64,000 nt of DNA from Shewanella vesiculosa (GTDB lineage Bacteria > Pseudomonadota > Gammaproteobacteria > Enterobacterales > Shewanellaceae), in contig NZ_CP073588.1 in assembly GCF_021560015.1 (NCBI RefSeq), positions 2,728,001 through 2,792,000 on the forward strand, written 5' to 3'. Each line of letters opens with the position of its first letter. Within the stretch, counting starts at the first letter, position 1. Under the pieces are notes generated by a model. That model was given only the letters and a program-made list of their open reading frames with translations. It was not told the origin of the DNA and made no database searches. Below, piece after piece: positions 42,612 to 51,711 of the stretch. The position numbers and the translations under genes were made by a program.

Positions 42612-43059
42612 CCATACCCTCCTTTAATTGCGAGATAGTGTCTTTAAAGCCAAAAAACTGCATTAGGTATTTTTGCCAGTAAACTAGACCGACTAAAACC
42701 ATACTCATTGTGAATAGAAATAGTCCTACTCCGATAAGCATGTTGTGAGTAATGCTATATGAAACAATTCCTACACTGACACATATACTGAAAATAAAAA
42801 GTACCAATAAAGGAATAAACAAAAGTTGGCAAACAAGAAATTTTTTCGCCACAACAATATTTCTAGAGACTTCCATAAAGAAAAGTTGGACAGTAGATTC
42901 TGACCACTGCCCAATATCTTGCGCGACTTTTGATACCTTATTAAAAATATCAGTTATTTCGTCAACATTAGCATTAACCTCATCGGAATTAGATAACGGA
43001 TCGGCTTGCGTACCGTCAGAGATCTTATTGTTACTCGACACTGTCTTGGTGTTTTCCAT
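42577..43059 (-). CDS. YqjE/phage-holin-III-like membrane protein
   Basis: This is a 160-residue protein with two strong membrane helices at about 75-98 and 105-128 (FLVCQLLFIPLLVLFIFSI and MLIGVGLFLFTMSMVLVGLV), flanked by amphipathic ends. This is the architecture of the DUF1469/YqjE family. The N-terminal 50 residues are acidic and polar. It lies 24 bases after the DUF883 gene and overlaps the next one. E. coli homologues of this cluster associate with ribosomes at the inner membrane, but that role here is inference. Confidence 0.7.
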   Translation of the reverse strand: MENTKTVSSNNKISDGTQADPLSNSDEVNANVDEITDIFNKVSKVAQDIGQWSESTVQLFFMEVSRNIVVAKKFLVCQLLFIPLLVLFIFSICVSVGIVSYSITHNMLIGVGLFLFTMSMVLVGLVYWQKYLMQFFGFKDTISQLKEGMDVISKASQSLD

Positions 43060-43083
43060 AATAAAATCTCTCCGGTTACCTTT

Positions 43084-43332
43084 TTACTTTGTAATTTTCG
43101 AAATTGCCCAGCCAGCTAAAAATGCACACCCAACACTGAGTAAAGGATGTTCCTTTATCATGTTTTCAGCTTGATGGGTTGCAGACTTAACTTTTGCAGA
43201 GCCTTCATTGAGTGATTCTTTGGCGTGATCTTTTAAAGAACTAACGGCTTCTGATGTTGCCTCTTCAGCCAAATGATAAGCATCTTTGACTTTTTCTTGA
43301 GAGTCTTGATTTTTTTCTTTTGTTGTAGCCAT
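43084..43332 (-). CDS. DUF883 (ElaB/YqjD-type) membrane-anchored protein
   Basis: This is an 82-residue protein with a long helical, Lys/Glu-rich N-terminal part (residues 5-58) and a C-terminal anchor (HPLLSVGCAFLAGWAISKI). It matches the ElaB/YqjD/YgaM family, which in E. coli binds ribosomes at the membrane in stationary phase. The ATG at 43332 is preceded by AAGGAG at 6 bases, so upstream residues in the open frame are not coding. It is first in a three-gene cluster. Confidence 0.85.
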   Translation of the reverse strand: MATTKEKNQDSQEKVKDAYHLAEEATSEAVSSLKDHAKESLNEGSAKVKSATHQAENMIKEHPLLSVGCAFLAGWAISKITK

Positions 43333-43997
43333 TTTAATCTCCTTAAATAATCTTTCGAGTTCTATTATTACGAATAAATAGCAATAATAAATGATTACAT
43401 CCAAACATTACTATCTAACATAAAATAGGTAAATCAATACAATATCAATTTAAAAACGATAAAGTATCGATTGTTATTAGTTATGATGCGAATGACATGC
43501 CACAATGATAATATTAACCATAAAAGTTATAGATGAATGATATAAATAGCTTTTTATTACAACCACATTAAATTTAAATACCTAAATACATTTAACTTTG
43601 TATTTTTTACAGGTAATTATATTAAATCATGTAAAAATTACTCAAAAAACCATGTGAGTAGAATCAATTTTTATTATAAAAACATTTATTCGCTAGATGA
43701 TTAAACACGCTGAAATATTCTTTGATAATAAAATATGTATGAGTAGTATTAGAGACGAACTCTATCCTCCATTACCCTATAATATATCCTCACGGTTTAG
43801 ACATTTCATCAATCTAATATACAAAAAAGAAAGCAGTAAAAAATCAACTCAACAATGGTTATGCATAAATGTCATAGTGTCGATATACCAGCACTGTTAG
43901 CATTTATATGGGTCACACTATTGATGTGTGCTAGATAACGGTAAATCAATCAAAACACGGTATAATCACGGTGAATTAATGATGAGAGGAAGATAAC
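43333..43997. other. AT-rich noncoding stretch
   Basis: These 665 bases are strongly AT-rich. They hold one open frame of 67 codons (43697-43900) without a convincing ribosome-binding site or coding character. Promoters for the DUF883 cluster and the next gene probably lie here. Confidence 0.4.
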
Positions 43998-44372
43998 GTG
44001 CTGACAAAAATTCTAGTCACACTATTAGTGATTATTGGCGCTATTGTGTACTTACGTCGCGGTCGAGGTAATAAAGTCAGTCACAGCGCTGCAATGGCTG
44101 AAGCAGAAAAATATCCCTTTTTTAGTCGGGCAATTATTTACGCAATGATTGCTATGTCGATGTTAGCAACTGCAGGTTATTGGGGCTGGAGTTTGTATGA
44201 CGACAACACTGTGGTTGATGTAACAATTTCATCCCCCATAGAAGCGATGACAGCAAGTTACAAAGTCCGTAAAAAAGATATTGAAGCAGAGAAGATTACC
44301 ACTATTGACGGGATTCAAATCCGTTTATCGAATCAAGAAAGATTAACCATCAAAGCGACCAAGGGGCAATAA
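43998..44372 (+). CDS. Uncharacterised inner-membrane protein with two helices
   Basis: This is a 124-residue protein. Helix 1 is residues 2-19 (ILVTLLVIIGAIVYL), helix 2 about 46-66 (IIYAMIAMSMLATAGYWGW). A basic RRGRGNK loop and a soluble C-terminal domain (70-124) face the periplasm or cytoplasm. The start is GTG with AGAGGAAG upstream. I do not recognise the family. It is monocistronic, with no helpful neighbours. Confidence 0.68.
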   Translation: MLTKILVTLLVIIGAIVYLRRGRGNKVSHSAAMAEAEKYPFFSRAIIYAMIAMSMLATAGYWGWSLYDDNTVVDVTISSPIEAMTASYKVRKKDIEAEKITTIDGIQIRLSNQERLTIKATKGQ

Positions 44373-45029
44373 TACCTCAAGCTTCAATGCTCATGCTTTG
44401 ACTTAATCATGCCAAACATACTGCCATGTCTTTGATCTTTTATCCTAGTTCTGCCGATTTCAATCATCAAGGCGATTTATTCGCCAGCAACATGGCTTAG
44501 CCCCACCATAATATTGTGCTGCGCCTCTGTCCCATGGTGCAGATCATTACGATAAAATAATCATCAGCACTATAGGTAAACCCTCAGAACAATGGTATTG
44601 AGGCTAGGCAAGATCAATGTCGTACCTTTGGCCGAAAAACAACAGCCAGCAGCGGCCTCTGGATAAAATTAACGACTCCATCTTCATCGACACAATCCAC
44701 AATACCATGATGAGTAACATTGATATCTCAGGGCAGAGACTGGCTTGAGCTTAACATTAGGTTTACCGATCTCATCAACAATCTAGTTGCAGAATGAAAA
44801 AATTGTTTTCATCGCTTCACATGCTAAAGACCCGTTTGCTAAACACTTGATATAATTCTTGTAAGTTATTTTATTTATCGTGCTGCTAATTACCACTTTT
44901 CTACTATCCTAGGTCTATAGAATATAATTTTTATTCAATAGCATTATTTAAGCAAAAAATACTTTCTCTAAGTGCATCAAATCCTTGTATTATTAATGTT
45001 GAAATGCTTCAACATCAGGTGGTAGTTAG
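44373..45029. other. Noncoding stretch, possible decayed gene
   Basis: About 660 bases have no intact gene. The part at 44530-44780 has an ordinary base mix and short interrupted frames in both directions (for example THHGIVDCVDEDGVVNF on the minus strand), so a decayed gene is possible but not identified. Confidence 0.35.
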
Positions 45030-46073
45030 ATGTCTAATACGTATAAACAAATGCGTTGCTTTATTATATTCCTGTCATCTGCTTGTTTTAGCCTTGCTGC
45101 CTATTCTGAAGATACATTAAGTGTATTGGCATGGCCTGGGTATGCTGATCCAGATTTAGTTAATATTTTTGAACAGCGTTATCAGGTTAAGGTTAATGTC
45201 ACCTTGGTTGAATCTGATGACACTATGTGGAATCGGTTAAATGCAGGTATTGGGGACAAATTTGATGTATTTGCTGTCAATACTGCCCAATTACAACGTT
45301 ATATTGATAAGGGTATTAGCGTCCCCTTAACATTATCTAATATCCCCAATAGTCAAAATCAATTGCCACGTTTTAGCGACCTTTCTTCAATACCGGGTCT
45401 GATCCGAAACGGCAAAGTATATGCCATCCCTTATACCTATTCAGAAATGGGCCTTATTTATGATCGAAATGAGTTTAGTCAGCCTCCTGATACTTTTTCG
45501 ATAATGTGGGATAAACGTTATCAAGGCCGAGTATTGATGTATGCGGGCAGTGAGCACAACTTTTCGTTTGCTGCGTTATCGCTTGGTTTAAAAAATCCTT
45601 TTCAAATCCCAAATTCAGAGTTTGGCCTGGTGACCCAGCAAGTTATTGCTTTGCGTAGAAATATTTTGACTTACTATGAAAAACCGGAAGAAGCGACGCT
45701 GCTATTTAACGAAAACCATATTGCATTAATGTTCGCCAATTATGGTTCTCAACAAGTTAAAATGCTCAAAGAAACTCAAGCTAATATTGGCTATGTTATC
45801 CCCAAGGAAGGCGCTTTAGCTTGGTTAGACTGTTGGTCTGTTACTCGAGATGCTAAAAATAAAACGTTAGCGGAGAATTGGATTAACTTCCTATTAGAAC
45901 AAAAGGTGAGTCACGCTCTATCAGAAAGACAAGGCTTAGCAAATACGCTTGAAGAACCGGAAGGGTTAACAGCGTCGGATAAACTCATCTGGTTGGAGCG
46001 GGTCGAAAATATGGATAAACGTAAATTGCTATGGGATAGAATTATCTCTGGCGAAGTGCCGGAAGAATTTTAA
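45030..46073 (+). CDS. PotD/NspS-like periplasmic polyamine-type binding protein
   Basis: This is a 347-residue periplasmic solute-binding protein of the spermidine/putrescine family (SBP_bac_8/PotD). A signal peptide ends near residue 26 (SLAAYS-ED) with no lipobox. Family blocks are SVLAWPGYADPDLV, IPYTYSEMGLIYDR and AWLDCWS, with Trp265 and Asp267 at the place of the PotD polyamine-binding W-x-D pair. No ABC permease or ATPase follows. Instead the stop overlaps the start of a GGDEF-EAL gene as TAATG. This matches the nspS-mbaA pair of Vibrio cholerae, where NspS signals polyamine presence to MbaA. Ligand identity is not proven. Confidence 0.85.
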   Translation: MSNTYKQMRCFIIFLSSACFSLAAYSEDTLSVLAWPGYADPDLVNIFEQRYQVKVNVTLVESDDTMWNRLNAGIGDKFDVFAVNTAQLQRYIDKGISVPLTLSNIPNSQNQLPRFSDLSSIPGLIRNGKVYAIPYTYSEMGLIYDRNEFSQPPDTFSIMWDKRYQGRVLMYAGSEHNFSFAALSLGLKNPFQIPNSEFGLVTQQVIALRRNILTYYEKPEEATLLFNENHIALMFANYGSQQVKMLKETQANIGYVIPKEGALAWLDCWSVTRDAKNKTLAENWINFLLEQKVSHALSERQGLANTLEEPEGLTASDKLIWLERVENMDKRKLLWDRIISGEVPEEF

Positions 46074-49000
46074 TGGCTGCAGTGTCATCAAATAATCAGC
46101 CTGTTAAATTTGGCATTGCGATTAAACTTACCATCTTGCTGTCCCTGTTTGGGATTTTAGCCAGTGCTTCTACAGGCTATTTCACCTTTAATGCCACCCG
46201 CGATATCTTATCGGATAAAGCGACGCAAGGAATGATTGATGCCACAAAACTTCTCGGCCGACGTTTTTATTCGATGGCTAATGAGGCGGCTAACCAAACC
46301 AGAGTTCTAGCAAATACTAAGTTAGTAGACGATTCATTTGGTCATGATAATGCCTCAGTGATTGCTCGAGAATCTTTGTCAGATAATTTCAAAAGTTTAT
46401 TGTCGGTTTACCCTGAATATTTTCAAGTTAGATTAATTGGCGCGCAAGAGTATGGGCGCGAGATGGTTAGAGTTGATCGGGATGATGGCCAATTAGTTGT
46501 GATCCCTCAACCCCATCTACAAGAAAAACAACATTATCCTTATGTCTATAAAACCTTAAAACTGAATAAAGGCGAAGTGTTCTTTTCTAAAATTTTCATT
46601 AATCATGAACGGGGGGCTCATGCTGGATTAGGCCAACCGACATTGCAGGTGGCATCGCCTGTTATTGATGATAAAGGCAAAGCCATTGGGGTGATTGTCA
46701 TTAATGTCGACTTGAATTTGATGTTTAGCATATTGAAGTCAGATATGTCTGAAGAGTATCAACTGTATTTGACTAATGAGACAGGTGATTTTCTTATTCA
46801 TCCAAATAGACTAGAAACCTTTGGTTTTGATCGTGGACGACAATTTTTAGTACAAGATACCTTTGAGCCGGTTGATCAAATTATTAATTCTGGCGTACAA
46901 GCCGTCACGATTCGCCAAACGCTAGGTTTTGATAATATTGAAAGTATCGGTGGATTTACCAGTATTCCTTTTAGTCAATCTACCGGTAATCGCTTTGTGA
47001 TAATCGGGTTAACTGTGCCGATTGATTTTGCTTTATCTGAAACGAACATTTTGACTGAAACAGGCCTGCGGGTTGTTCTGGGATTGAGTTTTCTCGGTAT
47101 TCTTATTTCGCTCATAGTGGCGAGAATATTTGTGCGCCCCTTGAAGAACTTGGTCGCGGTTGTGCGTCGGTTTAGTGAGACAAATCAGGTGACTCGACTC
47201 TCAAATTATAAGCAAGATGAACTAGGGCTGCTGGCAAATAGTATCGTCAGTATGCAAGAAGGTATTTTAACTCATTTAACGAGTCTTAATGACCAAAATA
47301 CTCAACTCAATCACGAGATTCACGAGCGAGAAAAAATTGAAGCTTATGATAAATTCCATACACATACACTAGAGTTATTGGCCCAGAATAAAAATTTAGA
47401 TGATATTCTTGAATCGATCGTCTTAGGGATCGAGGGACTAAAAGAAAAATTTATTTGCAGCATTCTGTTGATTGATAAAAGCGGTAAAAAATTTATTAAA
47501 GTGATCGCCCCTCACTTACCTGACTTTTATAATGAAGCGCTTGAAGGGGTTGAAATTGGCATAGGTGTTGGCTCTTGTGGCACTGCGGCGTTCACTAAAG
47601 AACTGGTCATTGTTGAAGACATTCAAACACATCCTTTTTGGAGTAATTATAAAGCACTGGCAACACAGGCAAACTTAGCTTCATGCTGGTCTCAGCCTAT
47701 TATCTCTTCAACAGGCTTAACATTAGGTACTTTTGCAATGTATTGCCGTGAAGTGGCGACACCTTCTGCAGATGATATCGAACTCATTAAGAGAACGGCT
47801 CGCTTAACCAGTGTGTCAATTGAACGAAAGTATGCAGAAGATGAAGTTAATAATCTGGCTTTTTTTGACTCACTGACCCTGCTTCCGAATAGGCGCCTAT
47901 TACTCGACCGTTTAAATCAGGAGCTCGCTGCAAGAGTACACAGTAAAAAGCAAGCCGCTCTTTTATTTATTGATTTAGATAAATTCAAGGCGCTCAATGA
48001 CTCATTAGGCCATGATATGGGTGACCTATTATTACAACAGGTTGCAAGTCGCATCAAAGCTTGTGTAAGAGAGAGTGATACCGTGTCTCGTTTAGGTGGT
48101 GATGAGTTCGTGGTCATGCTTAAAGGGCTCAGTGAACAAGCGATTGTCGCGGTGTCAGAAGCGGAAGTTGTCGGCAAAAAAATTCTCCACTCATTGTCAG
48201 AAACCTACCAACTTGCTTCTCATCAATATCTTATAACCCCTAGTATTGGTGTTACATTATTAAGTGCTGACCATCAAAATGCTGATGAAGTATTTAAGCA
48301 AGCTGATATTGCTATGTATCAGTCTAAAAAATCAGGTGGCTGTGCGCTATTTTTCTATGACCCCGACATGCAAGCCCATCTTATTTCGCGTATTCGTATT
48401 GAAACCGAATTACGCGAAGCCATTAGCAAGGGAAAACAATTTGAACTTTATTATCAACCTCAGATTAACTCATTAGGTATTGTAACGGGAGCTGAAGCGC
48501 TAATTCGTTGGAATACTGCGGATCGAGGTATTGTTTCACCTTTAGAGTTTATTGCTATTGCGGAAGAATCAGGTTTGATTTTGCCCTTGGGAGATTGGGT
48601 TTTAGAAACAGCCTGTCAGCAACTTGCAACTTGGGCATTAGAACCGAAATCAGCTCATTTGACCTTGGCCGTGAATATTAGTGCAAGACAAATGGGCATT
48701 CCAGCATTTGTTGAGAATGTATTAACTATCGTGAGTCAGGCGAATATTAACCCAGAGAAACTTAAGCTAGAGCTTACAGAAAGTATTTTATTGGAAAATA
48801 TGGAAGATACAATTACAAAAATGACCGCTCTTAAGGCGCGGGGGATCAAATTTTCTATCGACGATTTTGGTACCGGATATTCGTCCTTGCAATACCTGAA
48901 ACGCTTACCCTTGGATCAGCTTAAAATTGACCAATCATTTATTCAAGATATTGAAAATGACCCCAATGACAGGGCAATTGTGCGGACCATTATTGCCATG

Positions 49001-49156
49001 GCAAATAGTTTAAATTTAGAGGTGATCGCTGAAGGCGTTGAAACAGAAAAACAGAAAGAACTACTGACTAACAAAGGTTGTTTAAACTACCAAGGATATT
49101 TATTTAGTAAACCTTTGCCGTTGAAAATGTTTAACCAGTATCTGACAAAGCATTAA
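46073..49156 (+). CDS. Membrane GGDEF-EAL protein (MbaA-like) with Cache, HAMP and GAF domains
   Basis: This is a 1027-residue bifunctional c-di-GMP enzyme candidate. Order: N-terminal helix (about 12-33), periplasmic double Cache-like domain (about 40-325), second helix (about 330-350), HAMP (about 350-405), GAF (about 430-590), GGDEF (about 600-765) and EAL (about 780-1020). Catalytic motifs look intact: GGDEF at 675-679 with inhibitory RESD at 666-669, EAL at 808-810, DDFGTGYSS and AEGVET in the phosphodiesterase. The gene overlaps the binding-protein gene by one base, so the two are translationally coupled. It probably senses the bound periplasmic protein or a Cache ligand and sets biofilm or motility state. 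Confidence 0.9.
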   Translation: MAAVSSNNQPVKFGIAIKLTILLSLFGILASASTGYFTFNATRDILSDKATQGMIDATKLLGRRFYSMANEAANQTRVLANTKLVDDSFGHDNASVIARESLSDNFKSLLSVYPEYFQVRLIGAQEYGREMVRVDRDDGQLVVIPQPHLQEKQHYPYVYKTLKLNKGEVFFSKIFINHERGAHAGLGQPTLQVASPVIDDKGKAIGVIVINVDLNLMFSILKSDMSEEYQLYLTNETGDFLIHPNRLETFGFDRGRQFLVQDTFEPVDQIINSGVQAVTIRQTLGFDNIESIGGFTSIPFSQSTGNRFVIIGLTVPIDFALSETNILTETGLRVVLGLSFLGILISLIVARIFVRPLKNLVAVVRRFSETNQVTRLSNYKQDELGLLANSIVSMQEGILTHLTSLNDQNTQLNHEIHEREKIEAYDKFHTHTLELLAQNKNLDDILESIVLGIEGLKEKFICSILLIDKSGKKFIKVIAPHLPDFYNEALEGVEIGIGVGSCGTAAFTKELVIVEDIQTHPFWSNYKALATQANLASCWSQPIISSTGLTLGTFAMYCREVATPSADDIELIKRTARLTSVSIERKYAEDEVNNLAFFDSLTLLPNRRLLLDRLNQELAARVHSKKQAALLFIDLDKFKALNDSLGHDMGDLLLQQVASRIKACVRESDTVSRLGGDEFVVMLKGLSEQAIVAVSEAEVVGKKILHSLSETYQLASHQYLITPSIGVTLLSADHQNADEVFKQADIAMYQSKKSGGCALFFYDPDMQAHLISRIRIETELREAISKGKQFELYYQPQINSLGIVTGAEALIRWNTADRGIVSPLEFIAIAEESGLILPLGDWVLETACQQLATWALEPKSAHLTLAVNISARQMGIPAFVENVLTIVSQANINPEKLKLELTESILLENMEDTITKMTALKARGIKFSIDDFGTGYSSLQYLKRLPLDQLKIDQSFIQDIENDPNDRAIVRTIIAMANSLNLEVIAEGVETEKQKELLTNKGCLNYQGYLFSKPLPLKMFNQYLTKH

Positions 49157-49648
49157 GTCTATTCTACAAAACCATGGGGCCAGAATCTTATAGCGTGGCT
49201 CCCATTATTGCCATTGCCACGGTTCATTTGCTTAATTGACAGTAAGCAGTTCTGCTTTGCTGAAATAACCTTGTTGGCGAAAACTAGGCTATTGCTTTGA
49301 AGAAACCATCTTTTAAATCGATAAACAGTGATAACAATCTATCGCCATCGACATGAATACAAGCAGTGTTAGTCAATAATGATTCTGCCTTACTCTATTA
49401 ATAGGGTGCTCAATATTTATATTCCTCAAAGTGACAATCCCCGCTCAACAAGTGTTTGCACATCCTTGCTATTTGGTTGTTCGAAACCATAAAGATCAAC
49501 AGCAACGTTTTTGCTAATCAATCATAAAGCCCGCTGGGCTCATATCATTTCAGCTTAAAGCAACTCCTTTGACCTTCTGAAAATTTAAGCGAGGTTTAAG
49601 TTTGGGTTCAGTAACCTACTCCTAGACCACAATTAGGAGAGTCACATT
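49157..49648. other. Noncoding stretch
   Basis: About 490 bases have no intact gene. Interrupted minus-strand frames (such as IHVDGDRLLSLFIDLKDG at about 49300-49360) hint at a decayed gene but do not identify one. The promoter of the cytochrome operon should lie at its end. Confidence 0.35.
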
Positions 49649-50230
49649 ATGTCATCAAATACACTGCAAACCATTAAAGTCTGGGATGTGTTGATCCGCG
49701 TATTCCATTGGTCACTCGTTGGCTTTTTTACCTTAGCGTACCTCACAGAGGGCGAAGATGAATGGATGACGATCCACAGCTACGCAGGTTACAGCATTTT
49801 AATCCTGCTGGTGTTTCGCTTGTTATGGGGTGTAATTGGAACTCATCATGCGCGCTTCAGTAACTTTGTCACTCGGCCTAAAAACGCCTTAATTTATGTC
49901 AAGGCACTTGCCACTGGTAAAGCCAAAGATTATGTCGGCCATAACCCTGCTGGAGCCTTGATGATCATCACCTTGATAATCAGTATCGCCATCACCGGAT
50001 TTTCAGGAATGGCCCTATACGCCACCGATGGGTACGGGCCATTAGCCACCAGCTTTTTTGCCACTTGGCCAGAAGGCGCAATAAAAGAAGTCCATGAGTT
50101 TTTTGCCAACTTTACCGTGTTCTTAGTGGTTGTCCATGTCGGCGGCGTGTTAGTCAGCAGCTTGCTCCACAAAGAAAACTTAATCAGAGCCATGATTACG
50201 GGCAAAAAGCACCGTCCACTAGAAAAGTAA
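49649..50230 (+). CDS. Cytochrome b561-type membrane cytochrome
   Basis: This is a 193-residue membrane cytochrome b. It begins VWDVLIRVFHWSLVGFFTL, where the histidine in RVFHWS is a standard haem ligand, and has about four helices with further histidines in IHSYAGYSILILL, EVHEFFANF and VVHVGGVLVSSLLH. This pattern fits the prokaryotic cytochrome b561/Ni-Fe-hydrogenase b family. AGGAG 9 bases upstream supports the start. It leads an operon with two c-type cytochromes and likely passes quinol electrons to them. Confidence 0.92.
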   Translation: MSSNTLQTIKVWDVLIRVFHWSLVGFFTLAYLTEGEDEWMTIHSYAGYSILILLVFRLLWGVIGTHHARFSNFVTRPKNALIYVKALATGKAKDYVGHNPAGALMIITLIISIAITGFSGMALYATDGYGPLATSFFATWPEGAIKEVHEFFANFTVFLVVVHVGGVLVSSLLHKENLIRAMITGKKHRPLEK

Positions 50231-50323
50231 CACTGATTTAATCAACCTATTTTGAGATAGAAAGCACTCATAAAGTGAGCTTTCATCGTCAATCTGACAT
50301 TTTTAACCCAAAAGGAATGCCCT

Positions 50324-50821
50324 ATGAACACAATGACTCAAACCACCATTAGCCAAAAGCTGAATCTGGTTAAGATATCGGCCTTAATGCTGAGCAATAT
50401 AAGTTTAACCCTTGCTTGCCTTGCTATCACAAGCATAAGTTTCACCAGCTTTGGTGTAAATGCCGCTAACAGTAAAGTGGATAGCCTCCCCTTAAGTGCC
50501 GAGCGCATTGGCAGGCAACTGCAAAACTATCAATCCCTAGGCGCAGGGCCATTCTCTGCGGCAGCGGGACAAATATTATGGATGAAGGAAATGGATGGTC
50601 GTAGCTGCACTAGCTGCCACACGGCTAAAGTCAGTGAAATGGGCATGCACCAACATACCCGTAAGATGATTGATCCTATGGCGCCATCTATCACACAAGC
50701 TCGTCTAACAGACACAGCCAAAATAGAAAAATGGTTTACTCGTAACTGTAATTGGACCTTCAAACGCGACTGTACAGCACAAGAAAAAGGCGATGCTTTA
50801 CTCTGGTTAAGCCAGCAATAA
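50324..50821 (+). CDS. shp: SHP-type monohaem cytochrome c (DUF1924)
   Basis: This is a 165-residue exported cytochrome with a long signal region ending near residue 46. Haem attaches at CTSCH (95-99). The C-terminal block KWFTRNCNWTFKRDC resembles the Sphaeroides haem protein, which uses an asparagine as a labile sixth ligand (here Asn141 or Asn143) and a nearby disulfide, allowing O2 and NO binding. The family name DUF1924 is also applied. It is the second gene of the operon, after cytochrome b and before the dihaem cytochrome, which is the known SHP gene neighbourhood. Physiological substrate is unproven. Confidence 0.85.
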   Translation: MNTMTQTTISQKLNLVKISALMLSNISLTLACLAITSISFTSFGVNAANSKVDSLPLSAERIGRQLQNYQSLGAGPFSAAAGQILWMKEMDGRSCTSCHTAKVSEMGMHQHTRKMIDPMAPSITQARLTDTAKIEKWFTRNCNWTFKRDCTAQEKGDALLWLSQQ

Positions 50822-50888
50822 CAAAGATTAACCAGTGATAAACAATCATTATTTTTATTAAAGACAACTGCGAACAAAGGAACATCTC

Positions 50889-51452
50889 ATGACAAAGCAA
50901 ACGCATCCGATAAGCTGGATTGCAGGTTCATCGATTACGGCAGCCGCACTAGCCATTGGTATTATCGGTATCAGCCTGACTCTAACAGGCACAGGATATG
51001 CCGACGATGACCATAACCGAGGGCGGGGAATTCCACAGAATGTGGAATATAGCGCCGAATGTGGCAGTTGCCACATGGCCTACCCTGCCAATTTATTACC
51101 TGCAGAAAAATGGCGCGCCATCACAGCTAATCTTGAGGATCATTTTGGTGATAACGCCAGCCTAGACCCTCAAGCAACGGCTAGAATTGAGGAGTATCTG
51201 CTTCTACATGCAGCTAAAAATGGTAAAGTGCTAAAAAACAGTAAGCCATTAATAGCAGGCATGGGGCCGCAAAAAATCACCGAGCAGGCATTTTTTATTC
51301 GTAAACACGATAAGATCCCTAAACGCATGGTACAAGATAACCCTAAAGTCGGCTCATTCAGTCAATGCAGTAATTGCCACAACCTCGCAGAGAAGGGCGT
51401 ATTCAATGAAGATACCGTTAATATTCCTGGTTTTGGCCGTTGGGATGATTAG
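50889..51452 (+). CDS. Dihaem cytochrome c (DHC type)
   Basis: This is a 187-residue exported cytochrome. After a signal peptide or anchor (about 8-35), haem motifs lie at CGSCH (58-62) and CSNCH (160-164), with the region AYPANLLPAEKWRAI typical of the dihaem cytochrome c family that accompanies SHP. It probably accepts electrons from the cytochrome b and passes them to SHP. AAAGGA precedes the start. Its last 47 bases overlap the start of the PepSY gene in another frame, implying coupling. Confidence 0.88.
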   Translation: MTKQTHPISWIAGSSITAAALAIGIIGISLTLTGTGYADDDHNRGRGIPQNVEYSAECGSCHMAYPANLLPAEKWRAITANLEDHFGDNASLDPQATARIEEYLLLHAAKNGKVLKNSKPLIAGMGPQKITEQAFFIRKHDKIPKRMVQDNPKVGSFSQCSNCHNLAEKGVFNEDTVNIPGFGRWDD

Positions 51453-51711
51453 CAGCTCAAGCTGTGATGCTCACGATGATGATCTTTCAAGCAAAGTCGT
51501 AGAGTGGGTAAAAGAAGGCAAAGTGTTATCGTTTGACAGCATAATGCAACGCTATGAATCACGATTAAATGGCCGATTGCTCGACCTAGAGGTTGAGCAA
51601 AAACATGGACGTATCATCTACGAACTCGAAATTTTACGCGATGATGGCATAGTGTATGAGATCAAGATTGACGCCAAAACCGGCGAGTGGTTAAAAGAAA
51701 AGGTCGACTAA
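51406..51711 (+). CDS. Exported PepSY-domain protein
   Basis: This is a 101-residue protein. It has a signal peptide (residues 1-22) and a PepSY domain (about 32-101, with ESRLNGRLLDLEVEQKHGRI and YEIKIDAKTGEWL). PepSY domains are periplasmic inhibitory or ligand-binding modules. The family is common next to OmpR/PhoQ-type two-component systems and cytochrome genes. It overlaps the dihaem cytochrome gene by 47 bases and touches the response regulator, whose ATG begins one base before the end of this stop codon. Confidence 0.85.
   Translation: MKIPLIFLVLAVGMISSSSCDAHDDDLSSKVVEWVKEGKVLSFDSIMQRYESRLNGRLLDLEVEQKHGRIIYELEILRDDGIVYEIKIDAKTGEWLKEKVD

Noticed and set aside
43697..43900. 67-codon plus-strand open frame in AT-rich gap
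   Set aside because: There is no ribosome-binding site, no family similarity and biased AT composition that makes open frames common by chance.
44373..45029. Possible pseudogene upstream of the NspS-like gene
   Set aside because: Interrupted frames can be read in both directions but none shows a recognisable family, so no pseudogene is called.
49157..49648. Possible decayed gene before the cytochrome b gene
   Set aside because: Only a short minus-strand stretch looks protein-like. It is too little to name.
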